Both the position numbers and the translations under genes were made by a program. Below, piece after piece: positions 23,200 through 34,767 of a stretch of 64,000 nt of DNA (its first letter is position 1; each line of letters starts with the position of its first letter). A model generated the notes under the pieces. It ran no database searches and was not told where the DNA came from. It saw nothing but the letters and a program-made list of their open reading frames with translations. The stretch spans positions 244,647,451 through 244,711,450 of the forward strand of contig NC_134358.1 of the NCBI RefSeq assembly GCF_048569485.1, in the 5' to 3' direction. Source of the stretch: Anomaloglossus baeobatrachus. Taxonomy: Eukaryota > Chordata > Amphibia > Anura > Aromobatidae.

Positions 23200-23330
23200 C
23201 TTTAATACACTTACGTTACTACTCTATACTGTTTAGATTGTAAGCTCTTATGGCCAGAATCCTGTTTTACAATATTTTGCCTTTTTTTGTGGAACTACAG
23301 ACTATAATAACGCTGTATAAATGAACCATA
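23200..23330 (+). mobile_element. SINE-like 3' tail fragment
   Basis: AGATTGTAAGCTCTTATGG followed by AACGCTGTATAAATGAACC resembles the conserved tail of amphibian SINEs. The head is missing. Confidence 0.45.
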
Positions 23331-24109
23331 ATGAGTCTGCCAATATCATTTGGCCTATACAAGTTCACTAGTCACAATGGCCAGTACCCAATGACAATAG
23401 TGAGACATATTATAGACCACGTCACAATACAGGGAAGTGCAGCTGAAGGCTTCAAAAGTGACATTAAGAAAATTAAATCTAAAGAGACAAAACTACATAG
23501 TAAACAATCTAAAGAGAGAAAACATAAAAAACAAAACAGACAAAATGAATTTACAAAATATAGTATTGAACATGAATAGGGTGAAGAGATCACAGCAAAC
23601 CATTAAATACATATATACTAGTAGTGATCCCCATACATATTGCCTGATCTGCTAATTGTGTCATTGAAGTAGCTACTATTCACAGCCACTAAAAATGCAT
23701 TGTCACGTGCTGTCACAAGATGTTAAAACTAGCTTTCCATAGCCATCTAGAATGAATGTAACACTGCCATTCTGTGCATACACTGCTATCCACACTGGAG
23801 ATATTGAGAAGTGTTATTCAATTCCAGTTTATGGAGTAATTAACACTGAAATCTGAACTTCCAGAAAATAAACAGATTTTCAAGTGATCAATTTAATGTG
23901 TTTCCCACATGTTTCTCAATTAGATTCATGTGCATAGCGGAAAAACAGTATCATTGCTGGGCAATAAATCTCCCCCATATGCATCGCATACATGCAAGTC
24001 TGGAGGACAACAGTCTGTGTAGATTGCAACATATGAAAAAAAAAATATGAAAAAGATTACTCCAAGAATCTAATCATATAGATATATTGTATATCATATG
24101 GATCCATAT
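23331..24109. other. AT-rich intronic stretch, no gene seen
   Basis: A lysine-rich chance frame (23,331-23,579) arises from A-rich DNA and matches no family I know. Confidence 0.5.
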
Positions 24110-24605
24110 TATATAGACACCTGAATGTATTGTAAATAGTCATACAGATTTATTGTATATATGCATATAGTTATACAGATATATTGTATATACTATAGTC
24201 ACATGGATCTATTGTATATAGTCATACAGATCTAAAGTTTATAAATCACATGTATCTATTGTATATAGTCATACAGATCTATTGTATATAATCACATGGA
24301 TCTGTTGTATATAGTCATACAGATCTATTGTATATTATCACATGGATCTATTGTATCTAGTCATACAGATCTAAAGTTTATAATCACATGTACTGTATCT
24401 ATTGTATATAGTCATACAGATCTATTCTATATAATCACATGGATCTATTGCATATAGTCATACAGATCTATTGTATAGAATCACATGAATCTATTGTATA
24501 TAGTCATACAGATCTACTGTATATAATCATTTGGATCTATTGTAATCACATGGATCTATTGTATATAGTCATACAGATCTATTGTATATATTCATATGGA
24601 TACTT
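24110..24605. repeat. AT-rich minisatellite, ~46-bp unit, next to bmp6 exon 1
   Basis: Units built from ATAGTCATACAGATCTATTG and ATATAATCACATGGATCT repeat about eleven times, with some shorter units. The array ends about 30 bases from the exon 1 splice donor, inside intron 1. Confidence 0.93.
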
Positions 24606-24630
24606 TCCCATTATTGGGCATGCAAGTGAC

Positions 24631-24636
24631 ACTCAC
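24631..24636 (-). other. bmp6: Splice donor of bmp6 exon 1
   Basis: On the minus strand the exon ends CTGG and the intron begins GTGAGTG, a strong consensus donor. It leaves a phase-1 junction, as expected for a valine codon after MSFVNL. Confidence 0.88.
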
Positions 24637-25084
24637 CCAGGTTGACAAAGCTCATGACCATGTCTGCATCATTGAGGAATGCGCTGTCCTGCTGGCTGCT
24701 CAGGTGACTGCTCAGGAGACTCTTCACCTGATGACCATGTGGGGGTCTGTGTGACCAACCCTTCATGTCCATTGCTTGCTCCTGACCAGACATGGCATTA
24801 TACAGGTCCAGCATGAAGAGGGGTGCAGAGTTCAGTTTCCCAGGCTGGTGCTGCTGGGCAGGGCTGAGTCCATGTAGAGGTCTAGGTCTATGGGGCAGAC
24901 CTAGGATGGAGAGGATCTCCTTCTGCATTTCCCTCTTCTCGTGGTTCTTCAGACGTCTGTACACGAAGCCACTATCCATGTTGGCTCGCCTGCTGCTTTC
25001 CACAAGTGCCCCCTGTGCCAGGGGCAGCAGTATCAGGTAGGAGAGCCAGAGTGACCAGGAGATAGGTAGTGGTGCCCTCTGCAT
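24637..25084 (-). CDS. bmp6: Bone morphogenetic protein 6, exon 1 (signal peptide and start of prodomain)
   Basis: This minus-strand exon codes 149 residues plus one base of the next codon. BMP6 is a secreted TGF-beta-family ligand; the prodomain aids folding and dimerisation and is cut off by furin-type proteases. The ATG at 25,084 starts a typical signal peptide ([10 protein letters not shown], then a hydrophobic run ending LAQG); a longer frame to 25,138 would start with GTG and is less likely. Conserved prodomain blocks follow: [46 protein letters not shown] and [23 protein letters not shown], the LHGL linker and DSAFL favour BMP6 over BMP5, 7 and 8. The exon ends in the usual place for this family, after MSFVNL, with donor G|GTGAGT (24,637|24,636). 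Later exons, including the mature cystine-knot domain, are outside the window. No break is seen. Confidence 0.88.
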
Positions 25085-25204
25085 GCTCCCTGCTCCCAGG
25101 TAACCTCTATGACTGCCTACTGAGGATGCCCCACACACTGCGCTGCAGAGACCATCTCAAACAGCCTCCTCTGAGTGCTGCCCACTGACTGCCCAAACTT
25201 GTGT

Positions 25205-25925
25205 ACAGAGCAGTGCACCAGTCTGTCCTTTACCTGTGCTGTCAGTCCTCTCCTCCACAGTGCACCTGCCTGTCCTCTACCTATGCTATTTGTCCTTTTT
25301 ATGTACTGTCAGTGCTTTGCTCCACAGTGCACCTGTCTGTCCTGTACCTGTGCTATCAGTCCTTTCCTCAACAAGGCATCTGTCTGCCCTGTATCTGTGC
25401 TGTCAGTCCTGTTCTCCACAATGTACCTGTCTATCCTGTACCTATGCTGGCAGTCCTCTTCTCCACAGTGCACTTGTCTGTCCTGTACCTGTGCAGTCAG
25501 TCCTCTCCTTCACAGTGCACCTGTCTGTGCTATACCTGTGCTGTCAGTCCTTTCCTCCACAATGCACCTGTTTGTCCTGTACCTGTGCTGTCAGTCCTTT
25601 CCTCCACAATGCACCTGTTTGTCCTGTACCTATGCTGGCAGTCCTCTTCTCCACAGTGCACTTGTCTGTCCTGTACCTGTGCTGTCAGTCCTCTTCTCCA
25701 CAGTGCACTTGTTTGTTCTGTACCTGTGCTGTCAGCCCTCTCCTCCACAATGCTCCTGTCTACTCTTAACCTGTGCTGTCAGTCCACTCTACAATGCACC
25801 TGCTTGTCCTGTACCTGTGCTGTCAGTCCTCTCCTCCACAGTGCACCTGTCTGTCCTTTGCCTGTGCTGTTAGTTCTCTCCTCCACAGTGCACCTGTCTG
25901 CCCTGTACTTGTGCTGTCAGTCAGA
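25205..25925. repeat. Pyrimidine-rich minisatellite, 47-bp unit, upstream of bmp6
   Basis: About 15 units of the form TGCACCTGTCTGTCCTGTAC then CTGTGCTGTCAGTCCTCTCC and TCCACAG. Spacing is exactly 47 bases over most of the array (for example 25,562, 25,609, 25,656, 25,703). It begins about 120 bases upstream of the bmp6 start codon. Because 47 is not a multiple of three, long cysteine-rich frames appear on the plus strand; they are not genes. About half of the units carry CACCTG. Confidence 0.93.
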
Positions 25926-28652
25926 CCTCCCCTCCACTTTAGATATGTGAGAAAATACTCATCACATGTAGGACATTGACTTCAGCTGGGGAGGAATGAG
26001 TTAAAGCGGGTGTAATGCAGATCCTGTCCGGAGCCCTGAGCACAGAGGCTGCCTTCTTCCTTGTGTCATTCAGCCTTGGAAGTGGAAAACTTCATACAGG
26101 TTTCAGCGGACTCCCTCTTCCTTCCATCGCAGATTACTGACTCATTACTCCAAACCAGGGATTTATGGACTACAATAAAGTGTCCACTAGAGACACCTGC
26201 TGGTCAAAGAGAAAACTGCACTAACTGGGAGACCCTTCTCAGTACATGGGAGTCCTTCAGAACACAATACTAGTTTTGATTCTTTCCTACTTGCCTTCCA
26301 AGAGCATTAACTTTTATTTTCGGTTGATAAAGCTGTATTAGGACTCCTTTTTTTTTGCTTTACGAGCTGTAGTTTACTGATACTATAAGAGTAGTCCAGG
26401 GCAGTAGCTGCTGATGAGGGATACCCTCCAGTTGTCCGCGCCCCAGCAATCGCCACAAAGCAAGTGGGGCTCTTGTGTTCGCTGGTTTGAGGGACCTGGC
26501 GAGGAGTGGTGTCGTGCGGGTCATACCTTTCGAGTGGCTGGAAGTCGCTTATGGCTCAGGTGACTCAAGTGCCTCCAGTGGTCAAAGCAAAAATAAAGGC
26601 AAACATTTATTTTTCTGGTTAACTTTTGCTTCAAAAATTTTGATTTTACATTTGAGATACATTCTCTTAGTTCACTTTTAACAAACTTTAGGTTCACAGC
26701 AACAAAGCCTCTCAAGCTGGGCACAACATCTTCCACACTTGTTTCATTACAAACACAACATTGACCTTAGGTTTTACTCCTATCGGACTACATTCTCGTC
26801 CATTGGTTCCAGAGGCTTGACCAGGCTTGCAGTGACTATGGCGGGGGGCAACATCCGACCGCTCCTGTCTAAGCCCCGGTATCTCTTGCCAATATGGACA
26901 GGATGGACATAGAGAGCTGCCCATAGTCATACTGCCGGGTCTTATATTTGCTGATACCTTTGAAGGTTTCGAGAAGTATGATGGACTACTGGGATGGGCT
27001 ATTAACTTACCACGATATGCACACACCTTTCCTCTGTTCTCTCAGTCCATAACCTATCAGATATAGGTCCATAGTCCACTTTTATGCTGTTTTCAGTATA
27101 TATTGGAGCATTTTTCTCCAATTTTTTTCTTAAAATTATAATAGCCATTTTAATGTATATTGTGTAGTGACCAAGAATGGTACTGCAAGCTCCCATTCAC
27201 TTGCATTGGCGAGACCTTGCAGTACTGTATAGAGCTCTTCAGGTGTGTACAGTCCCTGATCCATGGGGGTACTGAGAGTCAGACCACAACTGATATGATA
27301 TTGATGACAATCCTAAAAATAGGTTATCAGTAGTAAAGTCTCAGAAAACCTCTTTAAATATAAAGTTGTTTATTTAGCCAAGTAGGGATGGTGAACATAA
27401 ATCGATGACAAACAGCTCTTGTAGATTTGGCAAAACATTGATATAGACATAAAATGCCTATAAAATGCCTATGTAAAGTGTATCTATGTTAAGAAGTATA
27501 ATGAAAAAAAGTATGCTGATTTTTTTCCCCTAAAAATATTTTGTATATAATCTGGTAGGATTATATTGTATTTTTACATCTCTATTCCCTTTTAATGTTT
27601 TTCTTCAAAAATGCTGCTATGTCAGACAATCATCCACAATGTAATTACAACTTCCCAGGTTTCAAAAGCAAGAACCTTATGAAAAAATTGCTTTTCAAAT
27701 TTTGGCCTCATTGTTAAACAAACAAAACACCCATTTTGAAGACCGTTTAGTATTTTTATGTGAGGAACCCAATAACTTTAGCTACCTGAAGGAAAAGAGG
27801 TGGCATTCACTAATTCCTCTGCTGTCCAGGTCCTGTTTTCGATTTGACCAAGGTTAACATTTGTTTGAAGTTTGTATATTCTCTCTTGATTTGTGTAGTT
27901 GTGGGTTTTCTTCTATAAGCTAACCTAAAATCAGCTGTAGATGTCTAAACACTGGGGTCCAACATATGCAACCACTTTTCCATTCAGATGAAGGACATAG
28001 GACTTGTGTTCTCATTAATAGTGGTGGTACCAGCAGTAGAATCGCCTGCAATATGACAATAATCACCTATTCTATACATAACCGATAAAATGATTATTCC
28101 ACAATTGCAAGTTAATTCTTGTAGCAATATCTGTGAGTTAAAGGGGTTGGCAAGGCCTTTTTATTATTTTTGTATATGGGGCTAAGGAGTTGTTAACTAC
28201 CTGTCTTATTTTGCACGATTCCCATGCTTCATTTCACCTCTCCTTAACAGAGCTGCTTTTTTCTCTTCTGCTCTGTTGATGGGGCATCACTACCCACATC
28301 ATGCTGAATGACAGCCGACTCCCCACAATTAGGAGGCAGCTGTCAATCAGCATGACATCTGAAGAGACATCCTTGTGACCACTCAGTGTCAATAAGGAAA
28401 ATAAGGCCACTTCTGCTGAGTGAGCTATTCTTAATTATGTGCCTGACCTACTATTCCTTTGTTCAGTATGCCAAGTGACATGAGCCATTGTTTCATGTGA
28501 GACTGCCTGGTTTCCTTTTTCTATGCTAATTTGTGGAATGCCTGCTGATTACAAATTGCATCAGTCCCCTGTGGTGTAGTTAATTTGCATCATTTAGATG
28601 ACCATTATGCAGAACAGTCATGTTTATTTAACCCAATCCTGTGGGGCATAAA
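25926..28652. other. 5' flank of bmp6, no gene seen
   Basis: No conserved frame was found. A diverged piece of a common short repeat lies at about 27,230-27,360 (GATCCATGGGGGTACTGAGA and a tail ending AACCTCTTTAA). Confidence 0.5.
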
Positions 28653-29500
28653 GGTGGTGTCACACACAGCGACGACGACAAGGACGTCGCTGCTACGTCA
28701 CCATTTTCTGTGACGTAGCAGCGACGTCCCGTCGCTGTCGCTGTGTGTGACATCCAGCAACGACCTGGCCCCTGCTGTGAGGTCACCGGTCGTTGCTGAA
28801 TGTCCTGCTTCATTTTTTGCTCGTTGCTCTCCCGCTGTGAAGCACACATCACTGTGTGTGACAGCGAGAGAGCGACGAACTGAAGCAAGCAGGGAGCAGG
28901 AGCCGGCTTCTGGCAGCCTGCGGTAAGCTGTAACCAAGGTAAACATCGGGTAACCAAGGGAAGAACTTTCCTTGGTTACCCGATATTTACCTTCATTACC
29001 AGCGTCCGCCGCTCTCACGCTGCCAGTGCCGGCTCCCTGTTTCCTGCACTCCTAGCCAGAGTACACATCGGGTTAATTACCCGATGTGTACTCCAGCTAC
29101 GTGAGCAGGGAGCCGGCACTGGCAGCGTGACAGCACACTGCTTAGCACTGGCTCCCTGCACACGTAGCTGGAGTACACATCAGGTAATTAACCCGATGTG
29201 TACTCTGGCTAGAAGTGCAGGGAACAGGGAGCCGGCACTGGCAGCGTGAGAGCGGCGGACGCTAGTAACTAAGGTAAATATCGTGTAACCAAGAGAAGTG
29301 CTTTTCTTGGTTACTCGATATTTACCTTAATTACCAAGCGCAGCATCGCTTCCACGCATCGCTGCTGGCTGGGGGCTGGTCACTGGTGAGATTTGCCTGT
29401 TTGACAACTCACCAGCGACCATGTAACGACGCAGCAGCGATCCTGATAAGGTCAGGTCACCCGTCGTGATCGCTGCTGCGTCGCTATGTCTGACCCCAGC
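28653..29500. mobile_element. Large GC-rich MITE, TTAA-type
   Basis: The left end GGTGGTGTCACACACAGCGA and the right end GTCTGACCCCAGC are imperfect inverted ends, with TAAA on the left and TTAA on the right. The inside is built of nested inverted segments: TACACATCGGGTTAATTACC near 29,062 and its partner near 29,175, and GGAGCCGGCACTGGCAGCGT repeated in both orientations. 848 bases, no coding region. Confidence 0.8.
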
Positions 29501-31725
29501 TTAATGCCCTGAAATGAGCACTGAGGGTTATAAAAAGAGACCTGGCTCCTGTCACTGGTGTGATTCTACAAGACATCAACCATGGTTCCAACTGGTGGAA
29601 CTGCCCCACTTACCAAAAATAAGCCCACAAATTTGTTTGGAGCACTCAGGTTGAGACGATCCGGTCATCTGACCATATACCTCACAGTGCTCGGACTGCA
29701 TGCTAAGCTTGACACTATCTCCTCCCAGTGGGTGCCTTCCAAAATCAGGATGCTGCTGGCTGGGCTGTGGCTCAGATGCTCCAAAGTCATGGAGGTCCTA
29801 ATCCCTGACAAGCCAGCGGAAAGGTAAGACTCTGTCACTTGCTGGGAATGTACTATATGCTGTTTTCTGTTGGGTAACCCAATACAGTCTTACCAAACTG
29901 TGGTAACCTCATCCTATGTTGTCTCAGTAGCGTTCTGCCCACGGGCAAGGAGTAGGGACAGTAACATAGCTACCCGGGGGGCAGAGGGGGTGATTGCCCT
30001 AGGCCCCTTGATCAGAGGGGCTCACCCAGAGCTAGTGCTACTCTTAATTATATCCCTGGACTATCGCTCTTCACTCTCTTACCCTGCTATCTACAAAACA
30101 GCAGGGTCACGTCTAGAATGGAGATGCTTCTGTGAGGGGTAATGTCACAGGAAGGGGAAGGACCTCCTTCAGCATACCTGATGCTAGTGCGCAACGTTGT
30201 GCCATGGCTGCAGGTGAGATGGAGCTGTGGAGAGCTTAAACTCCTAGAGGGCTGAACTGCTGGATAGTGGAGTGATGTTCGTTTTACATGTAGGTCTAAG
30301 TGACAGTAATTTGAGGCAGTATTTTCAGGACACAGAGAAGTGGATGTTCCTATATGGGGGCCTCATGTTGAAGGGTTTCACAGGGAAGTGGCTGCATATT
30401 AGGGGGTTGGACAGGAAGGGTTTGATTTACATGTATGAAGCTGCTTGGAGAAAGGGGTCATTTTATATGTATGGGGCTGTGAGCTGGGGGGCTCTGCAGG
30501 AAGGAAAGTGATATTACTCCTATTGGGCAATATGAGAAATAGGGTGATATTACTTGCTTGGCGCTGCATGCTGGAGGATTGATGTTACAGTACATGAATG
30601 GGAAAGGGTGACGTTATGCCCTGGGGACTGCATTCCGGGGAGGATGGGGGGGGGCGGTGTGGTAATGCACTCGCCAAGGCACCAGCACATACACAGGACA
30701 TCAGGATAGCAGCACAATGAAGTCATCACACTGGGACTCTGACATCCTGTGTGCATCGGCGCTATGACAATTGAAAACGTAGGGGGCACCATTCCCCTAT
30801 TGGGATCACCATCAGCAATAATAAGACTGAATCAAAAAAGAGATTGAAAGAATCGCTGTATATAGGGATCAACCAATGAGATCTTTGTTTAATTCACAAG
30901 TAATAATTTTATTGATACAAAAATGTATACACATAATATCCGCACAAGACAGTGAAAGGGTTAAAAACATTTACAATACAAACAGTCAATAAACACCCCA
31001 ATACAAAGTTCCATGTCAGGAAACTAACACCAAGATCCTGAGTAGGAGTATACAAAGTATATCATTCCGTGATCAATCCAGGTTGGGATGCAGGACATAT
31101 ATATAGTCTGTCACTGCAGCCTAAATACCCTCTCGTACTCAAAAGTATAGTACTTTATCTGACACCACCATTAATTGGTGCAATGTAATAACTACAAGCC
31201 ACTAGCAGGAAAAAAAAAAAACTGTAGAAGATCAATATACCACAGTCAATAATTGGAGAATAAGTAAACCACTGCTGTCCAAATTGAATCACCAGGTAAT
31301 ATTACCGCCTGCTAGAGGTCCGATTTAAAGTGGTGCGAGGTCCCAGGATCGGTGTAAGTATGGTGTGTCGCCCCACGCGTATCGCCACAGGAGATATGGC
31401 TTCCTTAAGGGCCAGAAAATACGGCTTGGCAGCCTGCCTGATCTAATAGTATGGACGTCGCCTAATAGACTGCGGGTGTGTGTGACTGTGCATCTGCAAG
31501 TGTGAACAGTGCTCTATGCAAGCCATCAGTGTGCAGTTTTACCATCCAACAATCGCCCCCTCCATGTTTTGGAAGCGTGTGTGTGATTTGCTCCTCCTGC
31601 ACCCGTGATGCCTCCACCTAGTGGGGGCTTAGCTGTATCCTGCTGGAGTAGTAGTTTTTGGCCTAGGCAATGTACAGCTGCATTTCCATTCTAAAAAAAC
31701 CCAGAACCCAGCAGACTCCTATATA
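29501..31725. other. Upstream flank, no gene seen
   Basis: Several frames of 60-90 codons occur (29,582-29,827 for example), but none has recognisable domains or convincing splice context. Confidence 0.5.
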
Positions 31726-32299
31726 CAGTCAGGGCCAGAAATATTTGGACAGTGACACAAGTTTTGTTATTTTAGCTGTTTACAAAAACATGTTCAGAAA
31801 TACAATTATATATATAACTAGAAGGTGGCCCGATTCTACGCATCGGGTATTCTAGAATTTACGTATTGTGTAGTTAATGTATGATTTTTGTTATATATAT
31901 ATATATAGATGTTGTTGTGTGTAGTTACCAAGTGTTTGTGTAGGGCGCTGTACATGTTCTGGGTGTTGTCTGGGTGTGACGGGGGGTGAGAGCGGTGTTG
32001 TATGTGTGTTGCGTGTGTTGCGTTGTTTGTGGAGCGCTGTGTGTCTGTAGCGTTGTGTGTGTGTGTTGCGCGGTTTGTGTGGGTGTGGTGTGTTTTGGGG
32101 GGAGGTATGTTTTGTGCAATGTGTGTGTGTTGCGTGGTATATGCGTATATTTATGTATGCCGCGGTGTTTGTGTGTTGGGTGTTGTGTGTGTGCAGCGTT
32201 GTCTGTGTGTGTGGGTGTCTGTGTACGGCGGTGTTTGTGGTTCCCAGTGTGTGTGTGGTGTGTTGTGTGTGTGTGTGTGTTGGGGGGAGGTGTGCACCT

Positions 32300-32805
32300 C
32301 CCATCGTGCTCCATCCCCCATGCTGCGCACCCCCCATCGTGCTCCATCCGCCATGCTGCACACTCCCAAACGTGCTCCATCCGCCATGCTGCGCACTCCC
32401 AAACGTGGTCCATCCGCCATGCTGCGCACTCCCAAACGTGCTCCATCCGCCATGCTGCACACTCCCAAATGTGCTCCGTCCACCATGCTGCGCACTCCCA
32501 AACATGCTCCATCCGCCATGCTGCGCACTCCCAAACGTGCTCCATCCGCCATGCTGCGCACTCCCAAACGTGCTCCATCCGCCATGCTGCGCACTCCCAA
32601 ACATGCTCCATCCGCCATGCTGCGCACTCCCAAACGTGGTCCATCCGCCATGCTGCGCATTCCCAAACATGCTCCATCCGCCATGCTGCGCACTCCCAAA
32701 CGTGGTCCATCCGACATGCTGCGCAGTCCCAAATGTGCTCCATCCGCCATGCTGCGCACTCCCAAACGTGCTCCATCCCCCATGCTGCGCACCCCCCATC
32801 GTGCT
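32300..32805. repeat. 33-bp minisatellite inside the Helitron
   Basis: About 14 copies of a unit such as ACTCCCAAACGTGCTCCATC then CGCCATGCTGCGC, with sporadic single-base variants. 33 is a multiple of three, so open frames run through it in all registers; they are repeat artefacts. Confidence 0.95.
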
Positions 32806-33545
32806 CCCAGCCTCCCCCAGCATCAGCCTCCCCCTCCCAGCCTCCCCCAGCATCAACCTCCCCCAGCATCAGCCTCTCTCCTCCCAGCCTCCCCCAGCAT
32901 CAGCCTCCCCCAGCATCAGCCTCTCTCCTCCCAGCCTCCCTCCTCCCAGCCTCCCCCAGCAGCAGCCTCCCCCAGCATCAGCCTCCCCCATCATCAGCCT
33001 CTCTCCTTCCAGCCTCCCCCAGCATCAGCCTCCCCCAGCATCAGCCTCTCTCCTCCCAGCCTCCCCCAGCATCAGCCTCCCCCTCCCAGCCTCCCCCAGC
33101 AGCAGCCTCTCTCCTCCCAGCCTCCCCCAGCAGCAGCCTCTCTCCTCCCAGCCTCCCCCAGCATCAGCCTCTCTCCTTCCAGCCTCCCCCAGCATCAGCC
33201 TCCCCCTCCCAGCCTTCCCCAGGATCAGCCTCTTTCCTCCCAGCCTCCCTCCTCCCAGCCTCCCTCAGCATCAGCCTTCCCCTCCCAGCCTCCCTCAGCA
33301 TCAGCCTTCCCCAGCATCAGCCTCTCTCCTCCCAGCCTCCCCCAGCATCAGCCTCTCTCCTTCCAGCCTCCCCCAGCATCATCCTCCCCCTCCCATCCTT
33401 CCCCAGGATCAGCCTCTCTCCTCCCAGCCCCCCCCCTCCCAGCTTCCCTCAGCATCAGCCTTCCCCTCCCAGTCTCCCCCAGCATCAGCCTCCCCCTCCC
33501 AGCCTTCCCCAAGATCAGCCTCTCTCCTCCCAGCCTCCTCCAGCA
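32806..33545. repeat. CAGCCTCCCCCAGCATCAGC-type minisatellite inside the Helitron
   Basis: Irregular repeats of CAGCCTCCCCCAGCATCAG and CTCTCTCCTCCCAGCCTCCC, in units of about 15-36 bases. Strongly pyrimidine-rich on the plus strand. Confidence 0.92.
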
Positions 33546-33567
33546 CGCCGTGCTCCTCTGCCGACAC

Positions 33568-33735
33568 TCACAGATCCGATCGCATACACTCACACACACC
33601 CGATCGCATACACTCACACACACCCAATCGCATACACTCACACACACCCAATCGCATACACTCACACACACCCAATCGCATACACTCACACACACCCGAT
33701 CGCATACACTCACACACACACACACACACACACTG
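33568..33735. repeat. 24-bp minisatellite with CA tail inside the Helitron
   Basis: Six to seven copies of GATCGCATACACTCACACAC followed by ACCC, alternating with a CAATCGCAT variant, ending in a CA run. Confidence 0.93.
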
Positions 33736-33930
33736 ACGATATCGCACATCCACGCTCACACTCACAACATCCGGAGATACCACATGTTTCTGGCCATGTG
33801 ATCCTCCGGCAGGTCCTGGAAGGTCACAACAGCACAGTATCGAGGCCGAGAAGCAAGCGATATCTCCGGATGCTGTGAGTATGTGGATGCGATGTGATGT
33901 GTGTGTGAGGTGTGTGTGAGAGTGAGTGTG

Positions 33931-34224
33931 AGCCGGTGTACACTGGTAACTATGATACACATCGGGTAACCAAGGGACCTTAGTTACCCGATGTGTATAA
34001 TGGTTACCAGCGTTCACGGGCTCCGTCAAGATCCCAGCATCACAAGGTTATGTCTGGCGCTGCTGGGATCGTGACGGAGCCGGTGTACACTGGTAACTAT
34101 GATACACATCAGGTAACCAAGGGACCTTAGTTACCCGATGTGTATAATGGTTACCAGCGTCCACGGGCTCCGTCAAGATCCCAGCATCGCAAGGTAATGT
34201 CTGCGATATCCCAGGATGTTGTGA
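33931..34224. repeat. 147-bp tandem duplication inside the Helitron
   Basis: AGCCGGTGTACACTGGTAAC begins at 33,931 and again at 34,078. Each copy contains the inverted pair ACACATC(G/A)GGTAACC and GGTTACC...GTGTAT, so each folds back on itself. Confidence 0.85.
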
Positions 34225-34767
34225 GTGTGTGGATGTGATGTGTGAGGTGTGTGTGAGAGTGAGTGTGATCTGATGTGTGTGTGTGTACTCACCTGGGAGT
34301 CGGAGCTCCGTGTCAGTTGGGCCAGAGCGAGCGTGCATTGCGTGAGGGGGGCGGGGCCTGCAGAGAGCCAGGGCGAGAGGCCAATCCGTGTGGGGGGGCG
34401 GGGCCATGGCGAGCCCAGCGGCCAATCAGCTTTGTGTCACCGTAAGGACACAATTTTGGAGCATGACAGACAGACAGAATAAGGCAATTATATATATAGA
34501 TATGGTCTGAAAGTGCACACTCCCAGCTGCAATATGAGAGTTTTCACATCCAAATCGGAGAAAGGGTTTAGGAATCATAGCTCTGTAATGCATAGCCTCC
34601 TCTTTTTCAAGGGACCAAAAGTAATTGGACAAGGGACTCTAAGGGCTGCAATTAACTCTGAAGGCATCTCCCTCGTTAACCTGTAATCAATGAAATAGTT
34701 AAAAGGTCTGGGGTTGATTACGGGTGTGTGGTTTTGCATTTGGAAGCTGTTGCTGTGACCAGACAAC

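Larger units (their letters stand above)
1..24636 (-). other. bmp6: Presumed bmp6 intron 1 (window part)
   Basis: This follows the splice donor of bmp6 exon 1 on the minus strand. Exon 2 of this family begins with a conserved stretch after MSFVNL (V-E-x-D-K-x-F); I saw no frame like it below 24,636. The first intron of BMP genes is usually very long, so the whole left part of the window is best read as intron filled with mobile elements. Inference. Confidence 0.65.
31818..34500 (-). mobile_element. Non-autonomous Helitron inserted in the Tc1 element
   Basis: Read on the minus strand the element starts TCTATATATATAATTGCC (34,500 leftwards). It ends with a hairpin, CCCGAT-GCGTAGA-ATCGGG, then CCACCTT and CTAG (31,818). 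The flanking bases are A before and T after, so it sits in an AT dinucleotide with no target duplication. These are all the classical Helitron signs. No Rep/helicase gene is present; the 2.7 kb is mostly minisatellite. Confidence 0.9.

Noticed and set aside
1-24636. bmp6 exon 2 or other host exons in the left part
   Set aside because: No frame resembles the next prodomain block of BMP proteins; every conserved protein piece there belongs to a mobile element.
25085-25138. Longer bmp6 N-terminus starting at 25,138
   Set aside because: That codon is GTG, and the ATG at 25,084 begins a standard signal peptide.
25175-25950. Cysteine-rich plus-strand frames of about 180-250 codons
   Set aside because: They are translations of the 47-bp minisatellite. 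The same peptide appears in different frames because 47 is not a multiple of three.
29582-30142. Small frames of 80-90 codons as novel genes
   Set aside because: No conserved motifs, plausible splice context or start context; they are the length expected by chance here.
31891-33878. Frames of 300-630 codons on both strands
   Set aside because: They run through 33-bp and 24-bp repeats and CA/GT runs inside the Helitron. Repeat units divisible by three keep all frames open; there is no domain and no codon bias.
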